64,000 bases of DNA, taken from positions 457,047-521,046 of the forward strand of contig LSRX01000070.1 in the NCBI GenBank assembly GCA_001939145.1. The letters are read 5' to 3'. The notes beneath the pieces were generated by a model. It was not told the origin of the DNA and made no database searches. It worked only from the letters and a program-made list of their open reading frames with translations. Each line of letters opens with the position of its first letter. The stretch's first letter is position 1. Source of the DNA: Symbiodinium microadriaticum (lineage: Eukaryota > Sar > Dinophyceae > Suessiales > Symbiodiniaceae). Shown in pieces: positions 31,123 through 42,145 of this stretch. Position numbers and translations under genes: made by a program.

Positions 31123-31639
31123 GGGTTCTTGAGCGCCACGTGCCTAACTGACTTGGATCGTGGAACCGCAAGTCAGCTATGAATGTGACTCATACAAATA
31201 CATCATAACAAAATATTACCATAAATACATACGTATGTAGCACGGCTTGCAACAAGTATGGTAATCCGAAGAGAAATAATAGCAACATAGTAACATGAGA
31301 TCCAGTAAATACGATTAGTAACAAAAATTGACAGAAATCCTGTCGCATCTGGAGAGTGAAGTGCGAATGCAGTCGGCTAGCATGGGATGGAGAACTAAAC
31401 GGCGTGTGAGCAGTATCCAGACAGGCACCACAGAACGCTTTCGGCAAGAATTGAGCAGCCAGGGGGTTTGCGAACTCCAGCAGATAAAGGCATGGTTGGA
31501 CAGGGATATTGGTCAGATGCCCCCTGGAAGTCCCCAAGCCAAATCCAGAAGTACTTTCAGTCAGGAAGCCACATGACATGATCCCAAAAGCCTTTCTTGC
31601 AACACAGCCTCCTGCCCTACCACGCACCTTCGCGAAACC
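31123..31639. other. Unique sequence, no gene seen
   Basis: AT-rich from 31185 to 31330. The 145-codon minus frame (31190-31627) overlaps an open plus frame and has no recognisable domain. Confidence 0.4.
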
Positions 31640-31725
31640 TACCTTTGGTTAGTAGGGAATGGAAGAATGGTAGTAATGGTACTTATAATAGTTCCCATTC
31701 CTCCATTCCCTACTAACCAAAGGTA
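31640..31725 (+). mobile_element. Fold-back element H (TA-bounded)
   Basis: TACCTTTGGTTAGTAGGGAA then TGGA on the left, with an exact inverted copy on the right (TCCATTCCCTACTAACC then AAAGGTA). The 24-bp arms are perfect and the loop is about 38 bp. TA at 31640-31641 and 31724-31725 fits a target duplication. Confidence 0.88.
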
Positions 31726-31825
31726 AGGAAAAATGCAGCCGAAGCTCCAAAAGACGAAGAGCAGGATGCTCGTCATGGGTGCCAGGACTGGGGACGCATC
31801 CATTCGTAGGTGTTGCAAGGGAAGA

Positions 31826-31902
31826 ATGGGTTTAGGGTTTAGGGTTCAGGGTTTGGGGTTTGGGGTTTGGGGTTTAGGGTTTAGGGTTTATAGGGTTTAG
31901 GG
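31826..31902 (+). repeat. Telomeric island
   Basis: GGGTTTAGGGTTTAGGGTTC, three GGGGTTT units, then TTTAGGG units and TTTATAGGG. Confidence 0.9.
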
Positions 31903-32399
31903 GATGCAAGCTAGAGTTAACTGTGGCCCCCTGCCCAAACCAGCATCAACTTGTCAGGCAGAACTTATTGCTCCTGCCTTTTTCTGGCCGTGTGCTCGCG
32001 ATGACAGAGGTGGGTGCTTAGAACCGTAGCCGGATGATTAAGCCCTAATCCCTAGAGCCTATATATTATGACATCCCTACGCCAGAAGCCGATAACGAAT
32101 CCTGGACCCTAAACCCTATGCGCTCTGTACCTCATGCAGCAGAGAGAGAGATCTCACCTGCTCCTCCTTCTCTGCGTGCCGCAACCCAGTGCCTGCAAGA
32201 TCTGAGGTAACTCTATAGAGTTTATAGGGTGTAGAGTTCAGAATACAGGGGTTTAGGGTTTCTAAAGAAGTTTAAGCTATGAACCCTAAACCCTGCACCC
32301 TGAACTCTCTAAGCCCTATTTAGACTTCAGGGTTCAGGGCTTCACGGGCTTCGAGTGCGGAGCTACCCCGAGACCAGCCCTGGAGCTACCTGAAGCCTG
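31903..32399. other. Unique sequence, no gene seen
   Basis: Scattered degenerate telomeric words at 32105, 32250-32262 and 32280-32300. Confidence 0.4.
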
Positions 32400-32700
32400 G
32401 CGTGGAGCTCTTGTGCGAAAACCTGAAAACATCGACGCTGCTAAGTACCGAGATGTGGAAAAGCTCAGAAAAATGCGAAACGCCGAACCACCCGAAAACG
32501 TACAGCAGAGTACGAAAACACAGAATACATCGACAATTCGAAACGCAGAAAGGCCGGAAGGTAGCGACAGGTGCGAAAGGCACAGACAAACGAGAAAAGT
32601 CGAAAAGTCGAACACATCCGGAAAGCACCGAACAGTGCGAAAAGCACAGACAAATTCCAACAGTCGAAAAGCCGAAAGCGTCGAACCCTGTTCGAGTTTT
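32400..32700 (+). repeat. Degenerate CGAAA repeat block
   Basis: GCGAAA, TCGAAAAG and CCGAAAAC words occur about every 10-20 bp. GTGCGAAARGCACAGACAAA appears at 32571-32590 and again at 32635-32654 (64-bp step). The near-absence of TA-containing stops leaves five frames open over the same interval, so coding length here is not evidence of a gene. Confidence 0.65.
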
Positions 32701-33293
32701 TAACTTTTCGAAATTCAATTCGGTTCTCTGCTTATTGAAACCAACGTCTGCTTGCATACTTAGCTAAGGCTTGGCATGTAGCCCATACTCCCCAAATCCC
32801 GCCATCTCGAGTGTGCGGAACCCTTCCGAGTCCCAGCCAACTCGCAAAGGCTTTGGGTGAAGATCGGAGTGAGGCACGAATTTAGGGTTCACAGTTTAGG
32901 GTCTTTGGTTGAGGCCTTGATCGTGCGAGCAAGGCTCAGAGTGTGTGTCAGGGTCAGTTGGTTCAAAATCCACCCTGAAAAGTTTGGGCATGGATTTGGG
33001 GCCTACTTCCTGGATACCCCAACTCCGGCAGGACGCGCAGTTAAAATCAAGCAGTTCTCGTAAGGAACCTCTTTGTCTAGGAGTCTAGGCAGGTACTGCG
33101 TTGCAGTTACTAGAAGTGTTGCCACGGTATCCCGGTTGAATTTACTTTCGGGTAACTTCGATTGCACAATTCAAATCAGGCATCACTTAGATTGATGCCT
33201 GGAGCCGGCCTCACTACTGAAGAAATTCGGATCCCCCAGGCGGGTAGGCGCAAGCGAGCATGCTGAAGGAGCATGAACTGCTTCAAACATCTA
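32701..33293. other. Unique sequence, no gene seen
   Basis: No repeats beyond one TTTAGGGTTCACAGTTTAGG near 32881; frames of 68 codons or fewer. Confidence 0.4.
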
Positions 33294-33404
33294 ATATAAG
33301 GTGCCTGAAAAATTAGACCAGGGTTTTTTGGGCGGGGGATGCTGTAGCTAATTATATGAGGACTGCACAGAGATGATTACTCCAAGTTATTCCGACCCCT
33401 ATAT
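33294..33404 (+). mobile_element. Family B fold-back element, copy B7
   Basis: ATATAAGGTGCCTGAAAAAT then TAGACCAGGGTTTTTTGGGC on the left, TTATTCCGACCCCTATAT on the right. The interior GGGGGATGCTGTAGCTAATT is shared with copy B8. Confidence 0.7.
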
Positions 33405-34060
33405 CACCTTCCGACCAATGGCCTATGTCTCTAGGTCATGACGCTTTCCGATCTGCAGAGGAGCTGCAGAAGCGCAGCAAGGAGGCAGCATCCAGCACCA
33501 AGCAGCAGGCCCGGGTGCTGGTTGTGCGGCACCCCTGGCCGCATCCAGATACGGCAAGGGAGGCAGAGTATCTGAGATGTGGCGTTTCAGGGCGTCTTGA
33601 CTGCCGCTACGATCCTATGCAACTGCTATACGGACCATACGAACGTATCTGTTCTGCTTTTCTTGGAAAGAATGAAGGATGAGCATGGGCCGAACCTCAT
33701 CCGGTGAAGTGCTGCAACGGCTGCTATGCGGAACTATGTATCTACGCAAGGTCAGTTCTCAAGCCTTGTTACTAGCAGTGTCTGCACGCAAAGCCTCGCC
33801 CCGGACACTTCGCTTACTTCATAGAATGGCCCGCCTGAGAAGAAGGAGTAGATTTTGGGTGTCCTGCGGCATCGGGCGGTTTGAAGGGACTAGAGCTTGG
33901 ACCCACGGGGATATGAGCAACACAATTCCCCCCAAACCCTTCCCGGAACTCCCAGCAGCACACCCCCTGCCTCGATGCGAATTCTGAGTTTCCAGGACTT
34001 AGCTATGCGAATCCCAAGCCCCGAAACATGCCTCGATCAGGTCAGGAACCCAAAAATACG
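33405..34060. other. Unique sequence with two successive plus-strand frames
   Basis: Frames 33425-33682 (85 codons) and 33679-33987 (102 codons) abut in different phases. Both are of mixed, fairly basic composition with no recognisable domain. A spliced gene cannot be excluded, but nothing supports one. Confidence 0.35.
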
Positions 34061-34135
34061 AAGGGTTTAGGGTTTAGGGTTCAAGGGTTTAAGGGTTTAA
34101 GGGTTTAGGGTTTCGGATTTAGGGTTTAGGGTTAG
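34061..34135 (+). repeat. Telomeric island
   Basis: GGGTTTAGGGTTTAGGGTTC, three TTTAAGGG units, and TTTAGGG units. Confidence 0.9.
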
Positions 34136-34535
34136 CTTGAGCATGTCGAGGTCCCCTGCGCAAGGAACTGCAGACCCGTCCTGCGCAAGGAGCTCTGAAG
34201 CAGCGATGATGCCATCAATTCGACTTCATTGTCCTCGAAGCCTTCGACCGCACGCAAGACATACAATCCAGGATGCCGGGACGTTACGAGGTCGTTGTTT
34301 AGGGCAGGGCCTTCCCTCAACTGTGAACCCTGGTGTGATCATGTACAGAACATACTATGAGATACTCTAATACGTTAGTATACCCTATTATATTCTGATA
34401 TGCTAATACAGTTACTATGATACATGGATTTCCGAGTCACGCTTGTCTTTACTATCTTCAGCCCGAGAAATGGGGTGTCCGAATCTGTAGCCTTGCAGCA
34501 GACTTCCATCGTGGGTAAACCCTCAACTTTGCTGA
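34136..34535. other. Unique sequence, no gene seen
   Basis: An AT-rich TACTATGAGATACTCTAATA stretch lies at 34350-34430. Confidence 0.4.
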
Positions 34536-34540
34536 AACGC

Positions 34541-34594
34541 TAAGCCCTAAACCTTAAGCCCTAAACCCTGAACTAAACCCCTAAAACCTAAACC
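34541..34594 (-). repeat. Short C-rich telomeric island
   Basis: AAGCCCTAAACCTTAAGCCC, TAAACCCTGAACTAAACCCC; imperfect. Confidence 0.75.
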
Positions 34595-34666
34595 TCAGTC
34601 GAGACGCAGTCTTCGTCGAAGCAGTAGTCCTCCATCGATCGGAAAACCTGTGGGAATCCCCATAAG

Positions 34667-34697
34667 GTTAGGGTTTAGGGTTTAGGGTTTAGGGCTG
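34667..34697 (+). repeat. Short telomeric island
   Basis: Four near-perfect TTTAGGG units beginning GGTTAGGG. Confidence 0.88.
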
Positions 34698-34806
34698 AGG
34701 GATTTGGGTTTTGGGCATCTAGGGCGTATGTTTTCTTTTGCGGGGATCTCTTCCGCCGCCGTTGTGGGCCAGAGCTTGGCTACACATACAAACACAACCC
34801 AAGCTA

Positions 34807-35265
<459 letters not shown>

Positions 35266-35351
35266 AACCATATACAGACTGATTGAGGCTCTGACCCACC
35301 TGCTCTGCCGGAGTCCCCGCTTCAGCCCCAACGGGAGCTCTCAACTAATCG

Positions 35352-35448
35352 AATATAGAACTACATAATTAGAATTAACCGGTTTTGGTGTGTGTTATAC
35401 TGGGAAGAAACCCCGAAAACAGTATGGAGAAATATCTACGCCCCTAGA
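35352..35448 (+). mobile_element. Family B fold-back element, copy B9 (diverged)
   Basis: ATATAGAACTACATAATTAG on the left, GAAATATCTACGCCCCTAGA on the right. The interior has TGTGTTATACTGGG and CCCCGAAAACAGTATGG. Confidence 0.6.
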
Positions 35449-36370
35449 GTAACCAGTAACCTATAATCACTCTTCCCATGGGCTCTCTTCAAAACTCCAT
35501 CAGCATCGCTTCTAGACAGGCACAGAACGAGTACATCCGGAGTAATCGTGCAACGACAGCAACTATGAAAGAAGCCACTGTGATATGTGCAGTTGTTCCG
35601 GTCACTATCACTAGATGTAGTTAAGTCGCCGCTGAGGGGTCTGCGATGACACCCGAAGCTACCTGCCTCGTTGCGCGGGTTGGGGTTTGGGGTCAGGGTG
35701 ACAAGCCTCCTTCCGCCCTTCACCGGCTGGCAGAGTGGGCCATGAAGCAAGCGCTGCTAATCAGTGTCGAGCTTAGGGCTTAAAATCCAGGGTGTAAGGC
35801 TTAGCGGCTTGGCGGGTAATGGCCACAAGCATCCTCAGTTCAAGTTCAGGTTTGCAGGAGGGAAGTCGGGAAGTGTTTGCAGAAAAGGCTCTTGACTTTA
35901 AAGCGAGTTGACTCACCAACTGTAGACCAAGAGAAGCAACTTCAGATCCTAGAGCAATCATGAATCCTAACCCCTAAACCCCCAACCTAATCCTAAGCTT
36001 TGGGTCCGGATTGCAAGTTGATATGGGGGGGGGGGGGGGGGGTAGTGTAAACCATGGACTTCGGAGAGATGGGGTTTCTTCCCTCCGCTGCAGACTCTGA
36101 GCCCAACGTCGCCCGGAAAATGGATTTAGGGTTTAGGGATTTTAGGGATTCCCGGGTTTAGGGGGGTTCGGGTTTCGGCTTTCGGGGGTTTGCATGCTAC
36201 CCTCCTTGAGACGACCGGGTCTAACCTTCTACTTCCATTGTTTTCAGGGTACAGTGTTGACAATTGCCACTATCCTTGTTGATGTTCTTCAGATATTGGG
36301 ACGCGTTGGCTTTATGTTGCGGAGTGAGGCCAAAACGCAAAGCCCTGCAGCCTCAGCCCTAAAACGGCTC
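35449..36370. other. Unique sequence, no gene seen
   Basis: Contains a G15 run at 36027-36042 and G-rich telomeric words at 36125-36170. The 104-codon minus frame 35436-35750 is unsupported. Confidence 0.4.
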
Positions 36371-36534
36371 AGGCACTAAACCCTAGAACCCTAAACACTA
36401 AAAACCCTAAACTCTAAACCCTAAACCCTTAAACCCTTAAACCCTAAACCCTTAAACCCTAAACCCTAAACCCTAAAACCCTAAAACCCCTAAACCCTAA
36501 AACCCTAAAACCCCTAAACCCTTAAGCCCTAGGA
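36371..36534 (-). repeat. C-rich telomeric array (left arm)
   Basis: About twenty units of CCCTAAA, CCTTAAA, CCCTAAAA and CCCCTAAA. A G-rich arm follows 70 bp later, so the two arms diverge from a short unique centre. Confidence 0.93.
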
Positions 36535-36603
36535 CGTCTCTTGAGGCTTTGGGGCCGGGCCTTTCGGCTTACATAGCGCCCCGGGTCGAATCTGCAAGGA
36601 TAT

Positions 36604-36805
36604 GGGTTCAGGGTTTAGGGTTTCAGGGTTTAGGGTTTAGGGGTTTAGGGGTTTAGGGGTTTAGGGTTTAGGGTTTAAGGTTTAGGGTTTAGGGGTTTAG
36701 GGTTTAGGGTTTAGGGGTTCAGGGTTTAGGGTTTAAGGTTTAGGGTTTAGGGGTTTAGGGTTTAGGGTTTAGGGGTTCAGGGTTTAGGGTTTAGGGTTTC
36801 GGGTT
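36604..36805 (+). repeat. G-rich telomeric array (right arm) with higher-order repeat
   Basis: About 28 units. A block from TTCAGGGTTTAGGG through TTTAAGG to TTTAGGGG recurs with about a 60-bp step (for example 36717 and 36777), showing segmental duplication within the array. Confidence 0.93.
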
Positions 36806-36807
36806 TT

Positions 36808-36872
36808 AGAGGTCCCTTTTAGGCCCGCAGTATAGTGCGGCACCTTTGTAAAAAGCACCCTAAAAGGGAATA
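36808..36872 (+). mobile_element. Family A interior fragment without ends
   Basis: AGGTCCCTTTTAGGCCCGCA, AGTATAGTGCGGCACC and CACCCTAAAAGGGAA match the family A core. The TAGTTCTCT ends are missing: the left side is telomeric array and the right side is the next family A copy. Confidence 0.65.
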
Positions 36873-36879
36873 CTCATAT

Positions 36880-36980
36880 GGGTGGTTCTCTAAACAAGGG
36901 TCCCTTTTAGGGGCCTTCTCATGATGGCGCCGCCTTCCGTTTGGGCTACTGAACAGGGGCCCCACTCTAGAGAACTACCC
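36880..36980 (+). mobile_element. Family A fold-back element, copy A3
   Basis: GGGTGGTTCTCTAAACAAGG on the left and CACTCTAGAGAACTACCC on the right. The core is diverged from the other copies. The 4-bp flanks are ATAT / AAAT. Confidence 0.82.
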
Positions 36981-37054
36981 AAATGCAGAGGACTGCGTTC
37001 TTGCTTTGAAGTTTGGGGCTGCCAACAGCAAGTTGTGACGCAAACAATATCCCC

Positions 37055-37166
37055 CATAGTCCCTATTTTTCTAAACTATACCATATCCAGACCCTATTTA
37101 GTCCCTATTTTTCTATACCATAAAAATATCCCAGAAACCTATTCTAATTATGACGGCCCCTATTCT
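37055..37166 (-). mobile_element. Family B element, copy B13 (minus orientation) with internal duplication
   Basis: Reading the minus strand from 37166: GTTAGAATAGGGGCCGTCAT, AATTAGAATAGG and GGTATAGAAAAATAGGGAC. AGTCCCTATTTTTCTA occurs twice with a step of about 42 bp, so part of the interior is duplicated. Confidence 0.55.
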
Positions 37167-37278
37167 AACAGCGCTCAGAGTGCCTGCGCTCCTGCAGTCG
37201 CAATATTTCAGACCCCGCCTAGGAGCCGCCTAAGCCCTTGAAGCAGACTTCAAACAAAAATGCCAAATGTCCTTCGGT

Positions 37279-37374
37279 CTAGGGTTTAGGGTTCAGGGTT
37301 TAGAGTTTAGGGTTTAGGGTTCAGGGTTTAGAGTTTAGGGTTTAGGGCTTAGGGTTTAGGGTTTAGGGTTTAGT
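37279..37374 (+). repeat. Telomeric array with 41-bp step
   Basis: TTTAGGGTTCAGGGTTTAGA repeated with a step of about 41 bp, then perfect TTTAGGG units. Confidence 0.92.
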
Positions 37375-37581
37375 GGAAGGCCTACAACTTCCAAGCAGTC
37401 GAAGCCTCTAACTGTACCCTAGTTTGACTTGAAACCCTCCTGTGGAACCCGGCCAGAATCTTCCACGTTGGCGATTGGAGTTGTGGCCTCATGCCAGGCG
37501 CTTGCGTCGAAGGCCCTCTTGCTCTCATCCTCAACCTTTACCTTCACCGACCAGGATGGTCCCTACAGGCCCTGAATGCGA

Positions 37582-37685
37582 ATAAATAAATAAATAAATA
37601 TACATATGTATGTATGTATATATATATATATACATACATACATATGTATATATATATACATACATACATACATACATACACAAAA
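37582..37685 (+). repeat. AAAT / TATG / TACA microsatellite
   Basis: AAATAAATAAATAAAT, then TATGTATGTATATATATATA, then TACATACATACATACATACA. The AT core is close to palindromic. Confidence 0.95.
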
Positions 37686-38008
37686 AATGCCAAAAAGTGG
37701 GCTGTGTTAGGCTAGTTTCAGGTACAGGCCGTAAACCCTACCTCAATAAACCGCACAGCCTCTAAACACAATTGAACACAGGGCCCCACCTCATCACTCG
37801 AGTCGGAGCTCGACATTGGTGAGGCACAGTCGTCACCTGGAGAGAAATTCCCCCTTGAGAATTACGGCCCTGTTTCCTTTCCATCTCGAATATTTACAAG
37901 TCAAGCCCCCCGAACCTTATAAGTCAGACCGATCAGGGGACACGGATTCGAGAGCGGAAATAGAAGTACAACAGCAAGCTCGAAAAGGAACCAAACTGGA
38001 ATGCTCGC
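37686..38008. other. Unique sequence, no gene seen
   Basis: No structure noted between the two microsatellites. Confidence 0.4.
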
Positions 38009-38026
38009 TCTCTCTCTCTCTCTTTT

Positions 38027-38067
<41 letters not shown>

Positions 38068-38295
38068 CCTCGCTCTCTGCATGTATACCTGCACACAATC
38101 ACCGAGAGAGAGAGAGAGAGACGCACAGATACACACATGGATCTGTCCATATTTCTGGAAATTAAATCAATATAAATATAAGTATACACATAAATATAAA
38201 TATATATATATATGTAAACATCTAAGACTCTCTCGCGCACTCGCTCACTCACTCCCTCGCTCGCTCACTCACTCACTCACCCACTCACTAACCAA
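38009..38295 (+). repeat. CT tract, GA tract and CTCA/CTCG tract
   Basis: CT repeats (38009-38065), a GA run (38103-38121), an ATAAATATAAAT stretch (38170-38212), and CTCGCTCACTCACTC tetramers (38236-38290). Frames on both strands are low-complexity artefacts. Confidence 0.93.
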
Positions 38296-39000
38296 ACCCT
38301 ACATTCAGCGGTTTCCTGATGCAACACGCTGATAGCCTCTGAAATCGGCCGGCAAATCCTATAACACGAGCCCAAAACAACAGAAACCGTGAGAAAAAGC
38401 GCAAGCCCGAAACCTCAACTCTCAACCCCTAAACCCCGAAACCTAACCTAAGCTCTAGACCCTAAACCCCCAAAGCCCCAACCGTTCCCCCCAAACCCTA
38501 AACCCCTAAGCCTCTCGAGACCTCGGGCAAAGAGGCCCGGGCAGTTCGCTTTCGGTTCGGGTTCGACGATGTTTGCGAAGTTCTCCATCGGTCCTGCGTT
38601 CAGGGAACCTCGATTTCAGTGTGTAGGGTTTAGTTTAGGTTTTAAGGTTCGGGGTTTAGGCTTCAAGGTTTAGGGTTTAGGGTTTGGCGGTTGGTCTTGA
38701 GCCGTTTGGGGCGAGCTTCAACCTTATTTACGGGTCCTTCTGAAAACTGTTGCACTGAGGCGCCCGAAGATAAACTCTGAGTTCACAAAGGAGAGGATCT
38801 ATCCCCAGTTTAGGTGCCCCTAGGTTTCTGCGACCCTACAACCCTCTGTAAACACCGGCCGCAACATCTTCACCACAGGCTCCAACGCAACCTGAACCAC
38901 TCAAACCCCCGTACGCCGAACCCTAATATCAATCTCAATCCCGTCAATTCCTCCAAAAACAAAACAAAACTTAGAACCAACAAGCGGCCTACGTCAACCG
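38296..39000. other. Unique sequence with degenerate telomeric words
   Basis: C-rich words at 38405-38515 (CCCTAAACCCCTAAGCC), G-rich words at 38620-38692, and AAAACAAAACAAAAC at 38957-38970. No gene seen. Confidence 0.45.
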
Positions 39001-39472
39001 CCTTGCCACAGGGCTAAAAACGCCAAACCCTAAACCCTAAAAAATAAAATAAAATAATCCCTTGTAGAACCCCTAAAGGAACTCCTAAACCTGCAACTCC
39101 GAATGCCACGTAGATCCTTCTTCTGGAGCCCTTATTGGAACTCCAAAAGCCCGATGTCCTTGGCACAGGGCGCATGCGCACCCGACTTCCCTGGAGCCGA
39201 GAGTGGACTCGCGTGGCGGCGGCGGTTGAGAGCCGAAGTACGATCAAACTTAAGGGTTTAGGGCTTTAGGGTTTAAGGCTTTTAAGGTTTATAGGGTTTA
39301 CGGTTAAGGGTTTAAGGTCTACAGGGCTACAGGTTGATAATAGGGTTTAGGGTTTAGGGTGGCGGCTCCTGGACATCTTCACGGTTGCTTAGAGTTTAGA
39401 GCTTCGCGTTGTGGGTAATTTGCTTGGGGTCGAGCAGGCACGGATCGAAAAACGGTGTTGGTTCTGTTGATC
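39001..39472. other. Unique sequence with telomeric words on both strands
   Basis: CCCTAAACCCTAAAAAATAA at 39027-39050, degenerate G-rich text at 39249-39330, and GGGTTTAGGGTTTAGGG at 39343-39359. No gene seen. Confidence 0.45.
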
Positions 39473-39577
39473 AGAACTTCCAAAATCCCTTGATTAAGCA
39501 ATATACCTCAAATTCTAGTAGGATCCCTAGTATATGATTTATTGTATATTCCCTAATCAAGGGAGTTTGGAAGGTCT
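39473..39577 (+). mobile_element. Fold-back element I
   Basis: AGAACTTCCAAAATCCCTTG then ATTAAGCAATATAC on the left. The right end's reverse complement is AGACCTTCCAAACTCCCTTG then ATTAGGGAATATAC. The 34-bp arms have four or five mismatches. TGATCAG lies just outside both ends. Confidence 0.8.
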
Positions 39578-40486
39578 GGTCTGGGTGATCAGGTGTCTAG
39601 ACTTGTGTGCTCCATGCAGCTTTGAGCAGGTCCAGGTTATCTTGGATGTGGGAGATCTGAAACACTTGGAGGCCTGGGTAAGCTTGCGTCATACAGGTTG
39701 ATGTTAGGGTTTACGGCTTAGGGCTTTGAGGGCTAATGAATGAAGACTCGGGATCCAAGAAAGGGAGGCGATTGAATTCAGCGCGCTTCTACTTGCTTTT
39801 CATGCAGACTGAAGCAGCTGCTTTATGCTGGGGTCTAAGGGTTCTCTCACTCGGTTTGGGGCTCAGGGTTTAGTATTTAGGGTTTAGGCTTTCTTACGTC
39901 AGGCACGGGGTTCGGGACATCGCAATCTCGTCGAAGCATAGCTAGCTGGACAAGCTCATTACAAAGCCCGAAGCCCTAAGCTAGACGAAGCATAAGCTAT
40001 GCCTTTGAGTGTTGGACCCTACCGCACTAATTAGGCGGCTTTCTTCAATCGACTCGAGTCAGGAAGGGCGAGTCTTCGACGGGTCTTCGGCGCTATGTAC
40101 AAATACCCTCGACACCTGTGGTTTGCACAAGGTACCGCAAGGGAACTAGTCTGCCAAATGAGAACCTAGGAGGTTCGGCACAAAAGTATCTAGGGGCGAC
40201 AAGCCCAAGCCACCGACAAACATGACCTTAGGCTTTTTATAGCTGTGACGACCTTGTACACTCCTCAAGATTCGGAGGCTATTGACGGAGCGTCGTGGCA
40301 ACCTCCGAATCTCGAACCGCTCACGACAGTTTTGAACTCCAACGCCTAAAACCTCAAACGCAACCACCAAACTCCCCCCACTCTACCTCCTTCAGAATTG
40401 AATTGAGGCCTTAGCACCGACCAAGTACCCAAATGTCTTCATGATGCCCAGCTCCTCCCTAAACCCATTTTCTATTCTCACATATG
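39578..40486. other. Unique sequence, no gene seen
   Basis: Telomeric words at 39703-39732 and 39860-39890 (degenerate G-rich). Frames are 74 codons or fewer. Confidence 0.4.
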
Positions 40487-40590
40487 TATGTGTGTGTGTA
40501 TATATATATATATATATTGTTTATTTATTTATCTATATTTATTGATATGTATTTACTTACTAATATATTTTCTATTTGTATTTATATGCA
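40487..40590 (+). repeat. GT/AT tract and AT-rich TTTAT stretch
   Basis: GTATGTGTGTGTATATATAT, then TTTATTTATTTATC; strongly AT-rich to about 40590. Confidence 0.85.
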
Positions 40591-40979
40591 AGTGAACCTA
40601 CATTACCAAGCCCTAGCCTGAATTCGAAAATAGTAAGGGATAGTAAGGCTTAGGGCTTAGCGTTAGCAAGGATCGCTGCTGCACGTTGATTGCATGTTGC
40701 AGGATAGTCAATACACCACACGAGCCCTTTTCCGGTTCTGTATGCCCTCAATATCGAGGCCCTTGAACGGGTTTCCGGGCACTGTAAGGGGAGACGAATA
40801 CTGTTCATTCCGACCCCGACATTATTGCATCCCTGTGGCCTGAATGCGTTCACGAGTTGCCGTGGCCGCTAAGCCCTGTGCCCGAATCACACAACAGTTT
40901 CAGGGACTGGACATCTGAATATAAGCACCAAATAACCAGGATGTTATACTGTATGGTATTATATGGTGCTTTGCTTTCT
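40591..40979. other. Unique sequence, no gene seen
   Basis: No notable repeat until the TATAG array. Confidence 0.4.
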
Positions 40980-41425
40980 AATATTGCAGTATAGTATAGT
41001 ATAGTATAGTATAGTATAGTATAGTATAGTATAGTATAGTATATAGTATAGTATAGTATATAGTATAGTATAGTATATAGTATAGTATAGTATATAGTAT
41101 AGTATAGTATATAGTATAGTATAGTATAGTATAGTATAGTATAGTATAGTTTAGTATAGTATAGTATAGTATAGTATAGTATAGTATAGTATAGAATAGC
41201 ATAGTACAGTACGAGATAATAAAATATATAGTACGTACATAGTCTGTAGTCTATAGTCTATAGTATGTAGCACATAGTATCTGGTATACAGCAATAGAGT
41301 ATAGGGTATAGAGTATATAGTATGTAGTACATAGTGGTATAGTACAGTAGAGTATGACATAATATGGTATGGTGGAGTGTAGTATAGCATAGTATAATAT
41401 AGCATAATACAGTATAGTATTAAGC
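40980..41425 (+). repeat. (TATAG)n pentanucleotide array
   Basis: Regular TATAG from 40990 to about 41195, with TATATAG interruptions every 22-27 bp between 41040 and 41115. It then decays through TAGTCTATAG and TATGTAGTACA to about 41420. Minus-strand frames read Tyr/Ile/Leu repeats. Confidence 0.96.
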
Positions 41426-41490
41426 ATGAAGTGTCTACGCGGAAACCTGTAGTTTGGAGAATCTGCCCGCGGTATCGCCAGGATTCACCA

Positions 41491-41765
41491 GACGCATATA
41501 ACCTAAACCGTACACCCGAAACCCCTAAATACCCTAAGCCCTACACTGTAAACTCTAAACCCCTAAATACCCTACGCCCTAAACTGTAAACTCTAAACCC
41601 CTACATACCCTAAGCCCTAAACCGTAAACTCTAAACCCCCAAATACCCTAAGCCCTAAACCCTATACCCTAAAAGACTAAACCCTAAACCGAAAGCCTAT
41701 AAACCCTATAAGCCCTATAAGCCCTATAAGCCCTATAAACCCTATAAGCCCTATATTTAAACCCC
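41491..41765 (-). repeat. C-rich telomeric array with 38-bp higher-order repeat
   Basis: The block CCCCTAAATACCCTAAGCCC then TAAACTGTAAACTCTAAA recurs four times with a 38-bp step (about 41520-41670). It is followed by CCCTATAAGCCCTATAAG units (41700-41755). Confidence 0.93.
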
Positions 41766-41833
41766 TAAAGCATTTCGCTTTCACGGAGCAGCTCCAGGGC
41801 CCTTAACAGCTGACAAGGAAAGCTATGAACCAT

Positions 41834-42145
41834 AGGATCCCGGTTTAGGGCTCAGGGTTTAGGGCTCAGGGTTTGGGGTTTAGGGTTTAGGGTTTAGGAT
41901 CCCGGTTTAGGGCTCAGGGTTTGGGGTTTAGGGTTTAGGGTTTGGGGTTTCTGGGTTTAGGGCGGTTCAGGGTTTAGAGTTTAGGGTTCAGGGTTTAGGG
42001 TTCAGGGTTTAGGGTTTAGGGTTTAGGGTTCCCGGTTTAGGGTTCAGGGTTTGGGGTTTAGGGTTTAGGGTTTAGGGTTTAGGGTTCAGGGTTTAGGGTT
42101 CAGGGTTCGGGGTTCAGGGCTAAGGATTCAGGGTTTCGGGTTTTC
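41834..42145 (+). repeat. G-rich telomeric array with segmental duplications
   Basis: About 300 bp. AGGATCCCGGTTTAGGGCTC starts at 41834 and again at 41896 (62-bp step); a related GTTCCCGGTTTAGGGTTC lies near 42026. Units are TTTAGGG, TTCAGGG, TTTGGGG and CTCAGGG. It faces away from the C-rich array that ends 70 bp upstream. Confidence 0.94.
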
